Positions 7,301-14,560 are shown, numbered from the stretch's first letter. The stretch: DNA of 53,765 bases from an uncultured Eubacteriales bacterium (GCA_902783025.1 CACZPH010000037.1:1-53765), one strand, 5' to 3'. The notes: generated by a model not told the origin, from the letters alone. A program made the numbers and translations.

Positions 7301-8968
7301 TATCGACCCTTCGCACGCGGCGGCGTTTGCCGTCGTAACCGTTTCGTCAACGTATTCGCCCGTCACGGGATCCGTTATGCTTACCTCAAGAGCGTTAAGG
7401 GTGGTCTCTTTGCACGGGAAAGCGACAAACGCCCAAAGCGTCGTGTTTTCGTTGTCGAACTCTAATCTTTCGATCCTGGATTCGTCGACGCTTTCGCCGT
7501 TTATCGTTAAAGTCAGGTTTTCCGCGTCAAAAGCGTATCCGTCTTCCGCAACGATATTGATATTGGCATGGTACGTCTTGCCGAATTCAAACGCCTCCGA
7601 GAGCGGTTTATCGTCTACGTACCAATTGAGGTTCTTGACTTTATACGCCGCGCCGGTGGAAATCGTAGAGGGATCGAGAGACCAGTGTCCTTGGTTTTCA
7701 ACCTCCGTAAAGTTGGAGATGAAGAGGTCCTTCACCGTGTTGCCCGTGGGCGCGAAGGTGTAGGTCACCTGAAGATACTGACCGTAGTCCCCGCCGTAGC
7801 CGAATATGGGCACGCATTCCGCGACTTGACCGTTTACGGTCGCCGTCACCGCGGAAATACCGCCGTTCATAGCGAACTCATAGTTCGGATCGGTCACCTT
7901 GAGATAAAAACGCGCTTTGTAAATCTTATTGGCGTCAAAGACGTCGGTTTTGTCGATCGGCGTGTCGTTCTCCGCGTCCCACCACTGAACGCCCGAGTAT
8001 CTGTTTACTTCCGCATGGTCGTCGTCGGCAAGAAGAGCGTAGTGCGCGCCGACCGTTGCGGTATAGTCGGGAGTCTTCGTGTTTGCGCCGTCAAATTCGG
8101 GCGCCTCAACTCCCGTGATCTCAACCGTGCTTATCTTCGCCTTTTCGCAGGTATAAGATTTGGTGATCGTAAGGAATTGGTTGATATAACTGTATTCGCT
8201 CGACGGAAGTTTTTTGTCGTCTATGTACACTTCGAGTCCCGGCGCGAAATAGTAGCCTTCGTCGACTTCGAAGAACAACTGCACCTGATATTCTCTGCCT
8301 TCCTCAAAATATTGCTCGTGATCGACGAGCGAGTTTGTGTGAGGCGCATACCAGCAAACGCCGTTCTTCCAACCCATATTGGTATTTCTATGGCAAGCGC
8401 CCTGCGCTATCGCTATGCCGAAGTCGGGGTGTTGTCCGGCGGCGGGCGCCTCGAGATCGTTAAGCTTGACGGTCTTGATCTGCTCGTATTCCGTCGAGTT
8501 AAACTCGTAGACTAAGACGAACGTTTGTTTTGCGTCGTTGCTGTAACTCTTTTTGGTGGCAGCGAGCTGGCCGTTGACTTTTGCCGTTACGTCCGGATTG
8601 CCGAGTCCCGAAACGAGGAATTTCGTCGCGGGATAAAGAGCAGGCATGATCACGACGGTTACCGACACGCGGTAAGAGTGCCCGCCGACAAACTTGTCTT
8701 CGGAGTAGACCATATCTTTGTCGTCCGTGATGTCATACCAGTCGGTAAACCGAACGAAATAGCGTTCTTCGTTTTCGTCCTTGATCTTTGCGTTTATCGC
8801 TTTCGCGCTCACGCCGTTTACGGGCGCGGTGATTTCGAGCTCAACCGACGTGATCACGTCGTCCGCGCGGGCGGTCGAATTAGGCGCGGTAAATACCGCC
8901 GCGACGGCGAACACGCACAGCGCGATGAGCAAGGTCAATGACGCTAACAATGATCTTTTTACTTTCAT
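4397..8968 (-). CDS. Large surface protein with PA domain and C-terminal membrane anchor
   Basis: 1523 residues. A signal peptide (1-36, hydrophobic core LLASLTLLIALCVFAVAAVF) is followed by tandem beta-sandwich-like modules of about 100 residues to about 620. Each module repeats a YxFDAENLTLTING / FAPGLEVYIDDK kind of pattern. An InlB/Flg_new repeat follows (about 628-705; SFDANGGDGA, FIGW, LYAIW), then a second one (YKSTYILPELG, FAGWLYEY). A protease-associated (PA) domain lies at about 1110-1200 (GKIAIVDRGG, AAAAGAVGLIIVN, MPVALVP). A TM helix (about 1463-1488) and an E/P-rich cytoplasmic tail finish the protein. PA domains usually accompany peptidases, but no peptidase motif was seen, so here it may be a binding module. 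An AGGAG site precedes the ATG. First gene of a four-gene operon. Confidence 0.88.
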   Translation of the reverse strand: MKVKRSLLASLTLLIALCVFAVAAVFTAPNSTARADDVITSVELEITAPVNGVSAKAINAKIKDENEERYFVRFTDWYDITDDKDMVYSEDKFVGGHSYRVSVTVVIMPALYPATKFLVSGLGNPDVTAKVNGQLAATKKSYSNDAKQTFVLVYEFNSTEYEQIKTVKLNDLEAPAAGQHPDFGIAIAQGACHRNTNMGWKNGVCWYAPHTNSLVDHEQYFEEGREYQVQLFFEVDEGYYFAPGLEVYIDDKKLPSSEYSYINQFLTITKSYTCEKAKISTVEITGVEAPEFDGANTKTPDYTATVGAHYALLADDDHAEVNRYSGVQWWDAENDTPIDKTDVFDANKIYKARFYLKVTDPNYEFAMNGGISAVTATVNGQVAECVPIFGYGGDYGQYLQVTYTFAPTGNTVKDLFISNFTEVENQGHWSLDPSTISTGAAYKVKNLNWYVDDKPLSEAFEFGKTYHANINIVAEDGYAFDAENLTLTINGESVDESRIERLEFDNENTTLWAFVAFPCKETTLNALEVSITDPVTGEYVDETVTTANAAACEGSIKWYLGADFDSEPLTDTAKFENGSYGARITLIAKEGYRFADGMKIVVNGETLYAAAGLANKIIFVENVMYSAPSYTISFDANGGDGAAMESLTFVKDGTVIDLPECEFTAPAEKRFIGWSDSSTGMVVDNPYTFSNAADLTLYAIWEEYHEYDIIEIDTTPLTGATTAVVLSDMDIASGSVQVVKNGWTKKDDTAIAEGEAINDDSSRYYVIKFKEDATHYTFFPEGFAQEYVDTLVRINGTARYYSRAIMYDPIERSITVRLGFACYEDGISSNQINFRFYNDDKSQEITYTVPYKSTYILPELGKNPGEVDFTLNADKKFAGWLYEYDDGNVSSFQPGTEITVYADIEFVLNQVSVYEITLDFGDYGEDVVFEVEDDKSWSTIELMNLYFGDLLPENIYKSGNKYLVGFAESPVAEDADYATLDEVLLSDQIIDKTCTLYAVYTTLPSPVFGTTPPADKALANDGGVQPVGTITIDSYPYYYWLNEYSYYEGKVEFAGGKLVNVNDANDEIEFVVYTTEYDDFAITIGGQKYELYSSSNKNLDEFGTLAGDRQYVYIDSLGSASQFEALASVVSGKIAIVDRGGIDFTEKATNAAAAGAVGLIIVNSSESRTYPYVSDFGSKMPVALVPKSAGALFKSEGEMKIQNGTKYYAGSLSVSAQKEDFYSNDGLSVSNYDMFEYPEDEYFSNIFAQISDPSLIKNGASYTGDITYTITFYDYGDNTIGEPVVKTTTLTLDGGAPAPSYETVVENGETVYLDSLAISAPTDLSGLLTEAAAANALTRVTIENVTILFDKQATAALAAGSPELTVNLITSEFGDIGVNSPKLAIDVTLGGATFNAGSAKITAVMADDLAGKTVKVYYVNGSSKEELIAHVDGDSVSFDTTHFSRFVIAAQEANGGNGGGKGNNAGTVVAIVIVIVVVLAAGAVVVLFFVRKKGLASRKVDGPATEEKPEEQPEEQAEEKPEE

Positions 8969-9101
8969 ATCGTTCTCCTTTATATAAAATTTACATTATA
9001 TGTATACTTAAATTTTACCCGCCGCGCGCCGCGCCTGTCACTACAAAAGTGCTAGTTTGCCGACATTTCCGAAAAATTATGGTTTTGCAGAATAAAAAAG
9101 C

Positions 9102-9134
9102 AAACAAAAAACCGACTTTGCGCAAGTCGGTTTT
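9102..9134 (-). terminator. Terminator after the response-regulator operon
   Basis: ACCGACTT (9111-9118) pairs with AAGTCGGT (9124-9131) around a TGCGC loop. On the minus strand a T-tract follows, just downstream of the stop at 9156. Confidence 0.8.
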
Positions 9135-9155
9135 CGTCGCTTTTTGCCGCGTTTT

Positions 9156-9788
9156 CTATTCGTCTATGAGATTAGTTACGATAAGTTTGCTCTCAAGAAG
9201 AGACATCAGCAGATCGTGCTTATTTTCGAACCCGCCCTTTTCGACTATTCTGTCGAGATGCCATCTGACGTTCTGGAGCGACATACCCAGCGCTTCGGCG
9301 GTTTCGGCGTAGGTGTAGCCTTTGACGAAATAGCGTAGTATCTGTAATTGTTTTTCACTCAGGTCGTCCGAAAAAATATCTTTGAGCGAAACGTTGGGAG
9401 AATAATCCGGAAAAACGTTTTCGCCCTTAAGAGTGCGGCGTATCACGTCCATTATGTCTTTCGAGCCGTGATCTTTGTACCACAGACTGTCCGCGCAACC
9501 GTTTTTCGCCTCGCCGAGGATCTCCGCGTCGACTAAAGACGTGACTACGACGACTTTCGCCCCGGGACGACGACGCTTGATGCGCTTTGCCGCCGCAAGT
9601 CCGGAGTGATTGCCTTTAGTCTGCACGTCCATAAGGACAAGATCGACGGGCATTATTTCACAATATTTTTCCGCGTCGAACGCGTCCGCGAAGGTCGCGA
9701 GGATCTCGAAGTCGCCTTCGCCGAGAAGCGTGTTTTTCAGTACTTCGGTCACATAAAAGTTATCTTCGACTATTATCGTGCCTATCAT
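9156..9788 (-). CDS. LuxR/NarL-type two-component response regulator
   Basis: 210 residues. Receiver domain at 1-120: acidic pair VEDN (E8, D9), phospho-acceptor Asp in LVLMDVQ (about residue 54), switch Thr in VVVTS, Lys in WYKDHG. A LuxR-type HTH follows at about 145-205: LSEKQLQILRYFVKGYTYAETAEALGM, NVRWHLDRI. The start has an AGGAGG site 10 nt upstream, and its ATG overlaps the kinase gene's TGA (ATGA), so kinase and regulator are coupled. It is the last gene of a three-gene signalling operon ending at the terminator near 9102-9134. The immediately downstream 1523-residue surface-protein gene has its own gap and -10 box, so it is a candidate target rather than part of the operon. Confidence 0.93.
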   Translation of the reverse strand: MIGTIIVEDNFYVTEVLKNTLLGEGDFEILATFADAFDAEKYCEIMPVDLVLMDVQTKGNHSGLAAAKRIKRRRPGAKVVVVTSLVDAEILGEAKNGCADSLWYKDHGSKDIMDVIRRTLKGENVFPDYSPNVSLKDIFSDDLSEKQLQILRYFVKGYTYAETAEALGMSLQNVRWHLDRIVEKGGFENKHDLLMSLLESKLIVTNLIDE

Positions 9789-11008
9789 TTTCGGGTATCC
9801 TCCTTTTTTAACTCAAGGACGAGAGCGAAAGTCGGTTCGCTTTCCGTCGTCATTTGCCCGTCCGCCTTTTCGACCGAAAGGCGCAACGAAGTCAGTCCGC
9901 CGCCTTCGACTATTTTGCCTTGCGGAATTTTGCCGTCGTTTGTGATTTTTATCGTATACGTATTGCCCGAATCGGTGATTTTTACGAATACGGTCTTGCC
10001 GTCGGCGTGCTTGCGGCAGTTGGTCACGCACTCGCCGAGGGCTATCAGGAAAATTTTAAGCGCGGATCCGCAAACCGGCGGATCGCCCGTAATATTTATT
10101 TTTACGCCGAGCGCCGCGGCGCGATCGACTACTCCGGCAAGAGTTCTTACGCCGCCTTCGCCTTCAAACGGCCAAATCGCGCGATTCAGCGACTCCAGAC
10201 ATTGCCGTGCGTCGCCGCCCTCGTCTATTGCTTGTCTAAGAGCTATAAGGCTTGCGCCGATCTCGTCGTGCACGCGTATCTTCAACTCAAGGTTTTCGCG
10301 TTCGCGTATATGGTCCGACAGGCGCACGAGCATTTTCTGCGTTTTTTCTATAGCCTCGTGGATCCCGGCGTTTTCCTCTTCGATTTTTTCGTTAGTGAGA
10401 TACATTTCCGTAACGTCCTGCGCGGTAGTAAGCGTAAAGCCTCTTAATGCGGGATCGGATACGGGGGCGGATATTATTTTGAAAACTCTGTTGTCCACCG
10501 CGTACAGATCGCCTTTTCTTTCGACGCGGTCCAAAGCGCTTAAGAATTGTCCGAGCGTCTGCGGATAGTCCGCGCCTATGGAGAAAGAGAGCGAAGTCAT
10601 GGCAAGATTGACGAGGATAACTCTTCCGTTGGGATCGGTAAAACATATCCCGTAATCCAGGCTGTCGAGGGTTTCCTTTACCGCGGAAGGAGTGAGTTGC
10701 CTGTGGTTACGCGAGACAGTCCGCGCGATACCCGACGCCACGTAAACGACAGCGGGCAAAACCGGTGCGCATATTACTATCCACGGGAGAGGTAAAGGGT
10801 ATGCCGACGGCTCGTTTGCCGAAGACACGAGGTACACCGTCGCCGCGGTAAATATCGTTCCGATAATTGCGGGGAAAGCGATACGTATCGGGTTTTCGCG
10901 CGAAAAAAACCGATAAAGCGCGAGTGCGAGAGCCGCCGCGCCGGTCAGGAACCATGCGATAGCCATAAGAGCCGCGCAAGTATTGTTGAGGTCGGAAAAA
11001 TTCGTCAT
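9785..11008 (-). CDS. Membrane PAS histidine kinase (HisKA_3/LuxR-partner type)
   Basis: 407 residues. Three hydrophobic helices (about 10-32, 42-63, 72-93) are followed by a PAS-like domain (about 105-200; DSLDYGICFTDPNGRVILVN) and a coiled coil. A dimerisation/phospho-acceptor helix (IRVHDEIGASLIALRQAI, His at about residue 248) leads to a HATPase domain with an N-box-like ALGECVTNCRKHADG, DSGNTYTIKITNDGKIPQGK and a GGGLTSLR G-box. This is the NarL-partner kinase class. It overlaps both neighbours by 4 nt (ATGA). Unlike the upstream 7TM protein it keeps the catalytic His and Asn, so it is probably the operon's active kinase. Confidence 0.9.
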   Translation of the reverse strand: MTNFSDLNNTCAALMAIAWFLTGAAALALALYRFFSRENPIRIAFPAIIGTIFTAATVYLVSSANEPSAYPLPLPWIVICAPVLPAVVYVASGIARTVSRNHRQLTPSAVKETLDSLDYGICFTDPNGRVILVNLAMTSLSFSIGADYPQTLGQFLSALDRVERKGDLYAVDNRVFKIISAPVSDPALRGFTLTTAQDVTEMYLTNEKIEEENAGIHEAIEKTQKMLVRLSDHIRERENLELKIRVHDEIGASLIALRQAIDEGGDARQCLESLNRAIWPFEGEGGVRTLAGVVDRAAALGVKINITGDPPVCGSALKIFLIALGECVTNCRKHADGKTVFVKITDSGNTYTIKITNDGKIPQGKIVEGGGLTSLRLSVEKADGQMTTESEPTFALVLELKKEDTRK

Positions 11009-12666
11009 ACGCCGCCCCCTTCGAGAGTAAGCCGCAAATGCGTTCCGTCTTCGTCCGCCTTCGCGAAGAGCGAGGGATATAGGGAAGACAGCCTCTTCAA
11101 GTCCGCCGGACCGCTGAGCGTTGCGGATACGACGAGACGACCGGTTTCGGGATAAATATGTACGTTAAGATAATTTATCGCTTCAGTCGCGGTCTCCGCC
11201 ACGGCCTCGAAAAAGTCGTACGCTTCCGCCGCTTCGTCCGCTTTGAGCGAGTCGATCGTCACGGCGAAGGCGCCTTTTATGCCCAGTAACGACAGCGCTT
11301 TATACGATTCCGCGAGCGCGCTGCGGAGCGTGCTTTCTTCGACGACGGTCCCGGATTCGGAAAGCAAAGCGAGGTCCCTGCGCCTTTTTACGAAGGTGGC
11401 GAGCACGACTATGCGGGCGAGCGCGCGTCGCTTTTGCGAAGACGTTTTTGCCGCGTCATAATCCTTAATGAGTTCGCGGATAGCGTCTATCTGGTTTTGC
11501 GTTTTGCTTTGCAAAAGATCATAGAGCCTGTTCTGTTCCTCAACGGTACGATGTTCTTCCTCCTCACGATATTGGTAAATGAGGAATTCGTTACGCTCGG
11601 TAAGTTCCTGTTTGGCGGTGGCAAGTTTTTCGTGAAGAAGCGCTAACGCGGACACGTCTTCCGTCCAAACGGCTCGTCCGCCGCGAATGGGCAGGTTATG
11701 AACTATTTTGCCCGGTTTGTACTCGACGGGCGCGGATTCGGCGCGTAGCAGAACGTCGACGGGTACGGATTCGTTATCCCCGGTGGAGTATCTGACGGCG
11801 TAATCGGCGTCGGTAATGCGGATCGACAAGCCTTCGAGAGCGCGGAAAGCGTCTTCGTAACGCGTGTTGGACTGAATCAGCCCGCTTGCTATACAACTTT
11901 CTAAGAAAAAAGCGAAAGCAAGGCATTCGAAAGCCGCTAAGTCCCAGCCTATCGCCATCGCCGGAGCGAAACGTAGGGCGTACAACACGGCGTGCCCCGC
12001 CGCCAACGCGAAAGGCACGATCGGGAGCCATAGCGCGGGATTGTTGCGCGGTAAGCGGCTTTTTGCAAACATCATGATAAGCGCCGCGCCGCCGGAGCTT
12101 ACTCCCAGAATAAGAGCGAGCGCATAACCGGGACCGTACGAGTAATCTTTTTCGGACCACACGGCGGCGGACTGAGGAAAACGAAAGACGAATTGATGCA
12201 GATCGTTGGTAAGAGTAAGCGCCGAGATGATAAGCGGCGGCAGCAGCAAAAGAAAAGCGAAGTGCGGCAGACGGTATCCTTCGTTTTTGCCGATAGAGAG
12301 CGCCACGAGCAAAGCGATCGCCGGTATAAACATCATGGGAACGTAGTAGGCGTACCACAAATAGCGTATAACGGTTTCGTCCGTAAAGAAATAATATTTT
12401 ACCGCGCGAAGAGTAAGCCAGACGAGAATAAGAACGACGACTATCGAGAGCAGTTTTCGCACCTGTACCTGTACGACGCGGCGGCGAAGCGAAACGCCCC
12501 AGCCCGCGAACAGACCGAAATAAACCAGAGTGCGCACGACGTTCAGCGCCTTGTCGGCTACAAGCGGTATGGACGATAAATGCGAGAGAATACGACATAC
12601 GACCGCAACGACGATAAGCGACGTTACGATAAGCGCGGTTTTGACAGTATTTTTCCGCCAAGTCAT
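11005..12666 (-). CDS. 7TM sensor with degenerate histidine-kinase region
   Basis: 553 residues. Seven or eight hydrophobic helices fill about 1-270, resembling the N-terminal 7TM sensor module of histidine kinases. A PAS-like segment (about 265-330; ALEGLSIRITDADYAVRYS) and a long coiled coil (KLATAKQELTERNEFLIYQYREEEEHR) follow. The region aligned with the phospho-acceptor helix reads NRLYDLLQ, with Tyr where His is expected. The terminal ATPase-like fold lacks the N-box Asn and the DxG motif, so it is probably a pseudokinase or sensor subunit for the kinase encoded next. A frame open to 12684 begins at TTG. I prefer the ATG at 12666, which has GGAGG 11 nt upstream. Confidence 0.82.
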   Translation of the reverse strand: MTWRKNTVKTALIVTSLIVVAVVCRILSHLSSIPLVADKALNVVRTLVYFGLFAGWGVSLRRRVVQVQVRKLLSIVVVLILVWLTLRAVKYYFFTDETVIRYLWYAYYVPMMFIPAIALLVALSIGKNEGYRLPHFAFLLLLPPLIISALTLTNDLHQFVFRFPQSAAVWSEKDYSYGPGYALALILGVSSGGAALIMMFAKSRLPRNNPALWLPIVPFALAAGHAVLYALRFAPAMAIGWDLAAFECLAFAFFLESCIASGLIQSNTRYEDAFRALEGLSIRITDADYAVRYSTGDNESVPVDVLLRAESAPVEYKPGKIVHNLPIRGGRAVWTEDVSALALLHEKLATAKQELTERNEFLIYQYREEEEHRTVEEQNRLYDLLQSKTQNQIDAIRELIKDYDAAKTSSQKRRALARIVVLATFVKRRRDLALLSESGTVVEESTLRSALAESYKALSLLGIKGAFAVTIDSLKADEAAEAYDFFEAVAETATEAINYLNVHIYPETGRLVVSATLSGPADLKRLSSLYPSLFAKADEDGTHLRLTLEGGGV

Positions 12667-12696
12667 TCTTCCCGTATCCTCCAAAAAGTTTATCGT

Positions 12697-12725
12697 ATTA
12701 TACTACCTCGCCGCGTTTTTGTCAA
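12697..12725 (-). promoter_or_regulatory. Promoter of the signalling operon
   Basis: On the minus strand TTGACA (12725-12720), 17 nt, TATAAT (12702-12697). Transcription would start near 12690, giving a leader that contains the GGAGG site of the 7TM gene. Confidence 0.85.
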
Positions 12726-12829
12726 GAGCGCGACGATCCGCCGTCGTTTATTAACGGCGCATTTTACTCGCCTCTCGTTCCGATTTCGGGGCGTTTTGCG
12801 GTTTGGTTATGTTTTTTTCGGTTTTTCCC

Positions 12830-12858
12830 TTGACTTTTGGGGTATATAATTGTATAAT
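12830..12858 (+). promoter_or_regulatory. ssrA promoter
   Basis: TTGACT (12830-12835), 17-nt spacer, TATAAT (12853-12858), about 12 nt before the mature 5' end of tmRNA. A second TATAAT overlaps the spacer at 12845-12850. Confidence 0.85.
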
Positions 12859-12870
12859 ACGTTTACTTTT

Positions 12871-13228
12871 GGGGGTGTACAGGTTTCGACGGCGCGGCGC
12901 GCGGATCGAAAAGCACGTGGCAGGGTCGGCTGCCTTAAAAACGCAAAACTTCTAAATGCAAAAACCAATACGGCGTCCTACGCTGTAGCTGCGTAATTTA
13001 CTCGCGGCCGTTCCGTACTTTGCGGACTGTCGACAAAGAACGGAGCGTCATCAAAGACAGTCAACGGCTATGAGCCTTTATCCGAACTCATAGCGGCATA
13101 AGGATACGACGGGCTTGTTTATTCCGTTTGTCGCTCGCAAGCCCCGGTCTTTTTGCGGCAAACTAAACGTGTAGAAAGCGACCCGTAAACCACGTCGGAA
13201 AGGAGTTCGATTCTCCTCACCTCCACCA
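12871..13228 (+). ncRNA. ssrA: tmRNA (transfer-messenger RNA)
   Basis: The 5' end GGGGGTGTACAGGTTTCGAC is the tmRNA hallmark. The acceptor stem GGGGGTG (12871-12877) pairs with CACCTCC (13218-13224), and ACCA is encoded at 13225-13228. A T-arm (GGAGTTCGATTCTCC) precedes it. Comparing the PK1-to-resume segment (TAAAAACGCAAAA, then TAAATGCA) with the E. coli layout puts the resume codon at GCA 12958-12960. The encoded tag would then be AKTNTASYAVAA with stop TAA at 12994-12996. The C-terminal AVAA fits proteolysis tags recognised by ClpXP. It rescues stalled ribosomes. The gene's 3' end is a common integration site, and the DNA that follows shows it was used. Confidence 0.97.
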
Positions 13229-13233
13229 CAATC

Positions 13234-13266
13234 AGAAAGCCACCCGTTTCAGGTGGCTTTCTTTTG
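13234..13266 (+). terminator. ssrA terminator
   Basis: GAAAGCCACC pairs with GGTGGCTTTC around a short loop, followed by TTTTG. It starts 6 nt after the tmRNA CCA. Confidence 0.9.
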
Positions 13267-13271
13267 TGATC

Positions 13272-13344
13272 GAGGCGTAACCGCCTCTCGCCAAACGCTT
13301 CCGCGTTTTGTTCCTCGCGCTTCGAGCATAGCTCTCGCGGGCTT
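13272..13344 (+). repeat. Left copy of a duplicated post-ssrA module
   Basis: Three blocks recur in the same order near 14835-14992: an 18-nt palindromic block (13272-13289 and 14835-14852), a 22-nt block ending CGCGCTTCGAGC (13306-13327 and 14867-14888), and GCTCTCGCGGGCTT (13331-13344 and 14979-14992). Both copies follow a GCCACCC-type terminator. The two copies bracket the AT-rich island. Confidence 0.7.
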
Positions 13345-13350
13345 TGGCTA

Positions 13351-13377
13351 AAAACAGTCCACCGGACTGTTTTCTTT
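13351..13377 (+). terminator. Perfect hairpin, terminator-like
   Basis: AAAACAGTCC and GGACTGTTTT form a perfect 10-bp stem with a 3-nt loop (13351-13373), then TCTTT. No gene precedes it, so it may insulate the island rather than end a specific gene. Confidence 0.55.
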
Positions 13378-13387
13378 ACGCGTCGCC

Positions 13388-13403
13388 CTCTTCACCTCCA
13401 CCA
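13388..13403 (+). other. att-like duplicate of the ssrA 3' end
   Basis: CTCTTCACCTCCACCA matches the last 16 nt of ssrA (13213-13228, CTCCTCACCTCCACCA) at 15 of 16 positions, 175 bp downstream. No T-arm stem precedes this copy, so it is not a second gene. Such a duplicate is the usual footprint of site-specific integration into ssrA. A weaker, more degenerate match (GAGTTCAAGTCTCACCA) lies at 13481-13497. Confidence 0.65.
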
Positions 13404-13557
13404 TAAAAGAACTAGAATTGTGATACGAGAAATCTGTCACAATTTTTTTGTTTTTAGGGGCAAAATAGGTAAAATCACCAGAGTTCAAGTCTCACCAATA
13501 AGAAATTTGCCTTATTTTTAGCATCATTTTTATCAATATAAAACAAATCATCAATTT
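13404..13557. other. AT-rich non-coding stretch
   Basis: No ORF, promoter or clear hairpin was found apart from the degenerate ssrA-like segment at 13481-13497 and a short inverted repeat (TTGTGA/TCACAA around 13420-13444). Composition is far more AT-rich than the backbone. Confidence 0.4.
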
Positions 13558-13694
13558 AGGGGGTTGCAATTCTAAATGTTCAAAATGCTAGGGGGTTGCA
13601 TTTTTTTATGCCAAAAACAGAGGGGGTTGCATTTTCAAAGAGCAAAATTTAGAGGGGGGTTGCATTTTTGAGGTCGATTTGGCAGGGGGTTGCA
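13558..13694. repeat. Array of five AGGGGGTTGCA repeats spaced about 31 bp
   Basis: The core GGGGGTTGCA, mostly followed by TTTT, starts at 13559, 13591, 13622, 13655 and 13685, giving spacings of 32, 31, 33 and 30 bp (about three helical turns). The DNA between copies is unrelated. It ends about 35 nt before the promoter of a small XRE gene. Phased copies look like binding sites for one protein on one DNA face: replication iterons, transposase-binding ends, or an operator. Confidence 0.85.
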
Positions 13695-13728
13695 TTTTGA
13701 AAAAAGAATATTAAAGATTGTGAATCGA

Positions 13729-13776
13729 TAGACATTTCGCCTGAAAAGTGCTATAATAATGCTAGTTTTGTTATAG
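13729..13776 (+). promoter_or_regulatory. Promoter and possible operator of the mini XRE gene
   Basis: TAGACA (13729-13734), 17 nt, TATAAT (13752-13757). CTATAA (13751-13756) and TTATAG (13771-13776) form an interrupted inverted repeat over the transcription start, a possible autoregulatory site. Confidence 0.6.
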
Positions 13777-13791
13777 TAGAGAGGACATAAA

Positions 13792-13953
13792 ATGGATTAT
13801 CAAAAACTAATAAAAGATTTGAGAGAAAAATTAATACTTTCACAAGAAGACTTCGCTAAACTTTTAGGAGTTTCATTTTCGACTGTAAATAGATGGGAAA
13901 CCGCAAAACATGATCCAACTATTAAAGTCAAAAGAAAAATCATTGAATTATAG
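13792..13953 (+). CDS. Mini XRE helix-turn-helix protein
   Basis: A 53-residue protein: MDYQKLIKDLREKL, then LSQEDFAKLLGVSFSTVNRW, then ETAKHDPTIKVKRKIIEL. It is a single XRE HTH with nothing else, closely similar in form to the C-protein-like regulator at 330-530 (both have WETxKxxPxIK). GAGAGGAC precedes the ATG. Placed between the 31-bp array and the zinc-ribbon gene, it is the natural candidate to bind one of the arrays or the inverted repeat in its own promoter. AT-rich codons mark it as part of the ssrA island. Confidence 0.75.
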   Translation: MDYQKLIKDLREKLILSQEDFAKLLGVSFSTVNRWETAKHDPTIKVKRKIIEL

Positions 13954-14022
13954 TAAATCCATAGCAAGCATTAAACTTATGTGGTAAACTATTATTAACA
14001 TAAAGAAATAAGGAGAATTTAT

Positions 14023-14496
14023 ATGGGCTTATTTGGTCACCATGAAACTACAGGCGGTAGAACTTTTAAATATAATTTAGAGGATGTGAAATCACGTTAT
14101 CTAAGAATTGTAACAAATGAAATGGGAGCTTCTTTGGATAATAAAATATCTGAAAATGAATATCGATACAGTTGTGGAAGCTTTAGATACAACATGAATC
14201 CAGGTAGCCATGCCGAGGTGTCTTTTTCTGATACTGGCGATGGTGTTAACGTTAGAGTTAGAATCACAGTAAATCAGGCAGGCTTTTCAAGAGCAGAAAC
14301 ATGGATTGAAAGAAGCCTCGATTTTCTTGCGAAACAGTTAGTTGGGTGCAAACCTTATTCCAAATCTTCTACAGAATTTGTCGCAACAAATGAAGTGTTA
14401 GTAAAATGTTCTAACTGTGGATATTCTTTCTCGGTTGATAAAAATCTAACCACTTGCTTTTGCCAAAAGTGTGGAACTAAGCTAGTAAGAAAATAA
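14023..14496 (+). CDS. Zinc-ribbon protein of the ssrA island
   Basis: 157 residues, no signal peptide. The N-terminal 125 residues are beta-rich and unrecognised (TFKYNLEDVKSRYLRIVTNEM, DGVNVRVRITVNQAGFSRAE). The C-terminus is a zinc ribbon: KCSNCGYSFSVDKNLTTCFCQKCGTKL, with CxxC pairs about 17 residues apart. AAGGAG sits 7-9 nt before the ATG. It follows the mini XRE gene by 69 nt and shares its AT-rich codon use. Zinc ribbons of this type bind nucleic acid or other proteins; I do not know the function of the body. No homologue comes to mind in plasmid or phage modules, so it is worth searching. Confidence 0.7.
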   Translation: MGLFGHHETTGGRTFKYNLEDVKSRYLRIVTNEMGASLDNKISENEYRYSCGSFRYNMNPGSHAEVSFSDTGDGVNVRVRITVNQAGFSRAETWIERSLDFLAKQLVGCKPYSKSSTEFVATNEVLVKCSNCGYSFSVDKNLTTCFCQKCGTKLVRK

Positions 14497-14531
14497 GATA
14501 GTAAAAGGCAGTAAAACATAGTTCTATAAGA

Positions 14532-14560
14532 CTGACAAATTCGAAAGTAGATGATATAAT
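14532..14560 (+). promoter_or_regulatory. Promoter reading into the 21-bp repeat array
   Basis: CTGACA (14532-14537), 17 nt, TATAAT (14555-14560). No convincing ORF follows on this strand before the terminator at 14796-14829. Confidence 0.65.

Noticed and set aside
13481..13497. tRNA or second tmRNA 3' end
   Set aside because: The sequence resembles a T-arm and acceptor end, but no D-arm, anticodon arm or acceptor partner exists upstream; recorded only as a degenerate scar.
13558..13694. CRISPR array
   Set aside because: The conserved core is only 10-16 nt, gaps are 15-22 nt and variable, there are no cas genes, and composition does not fit. It is better read as phased binding sites.
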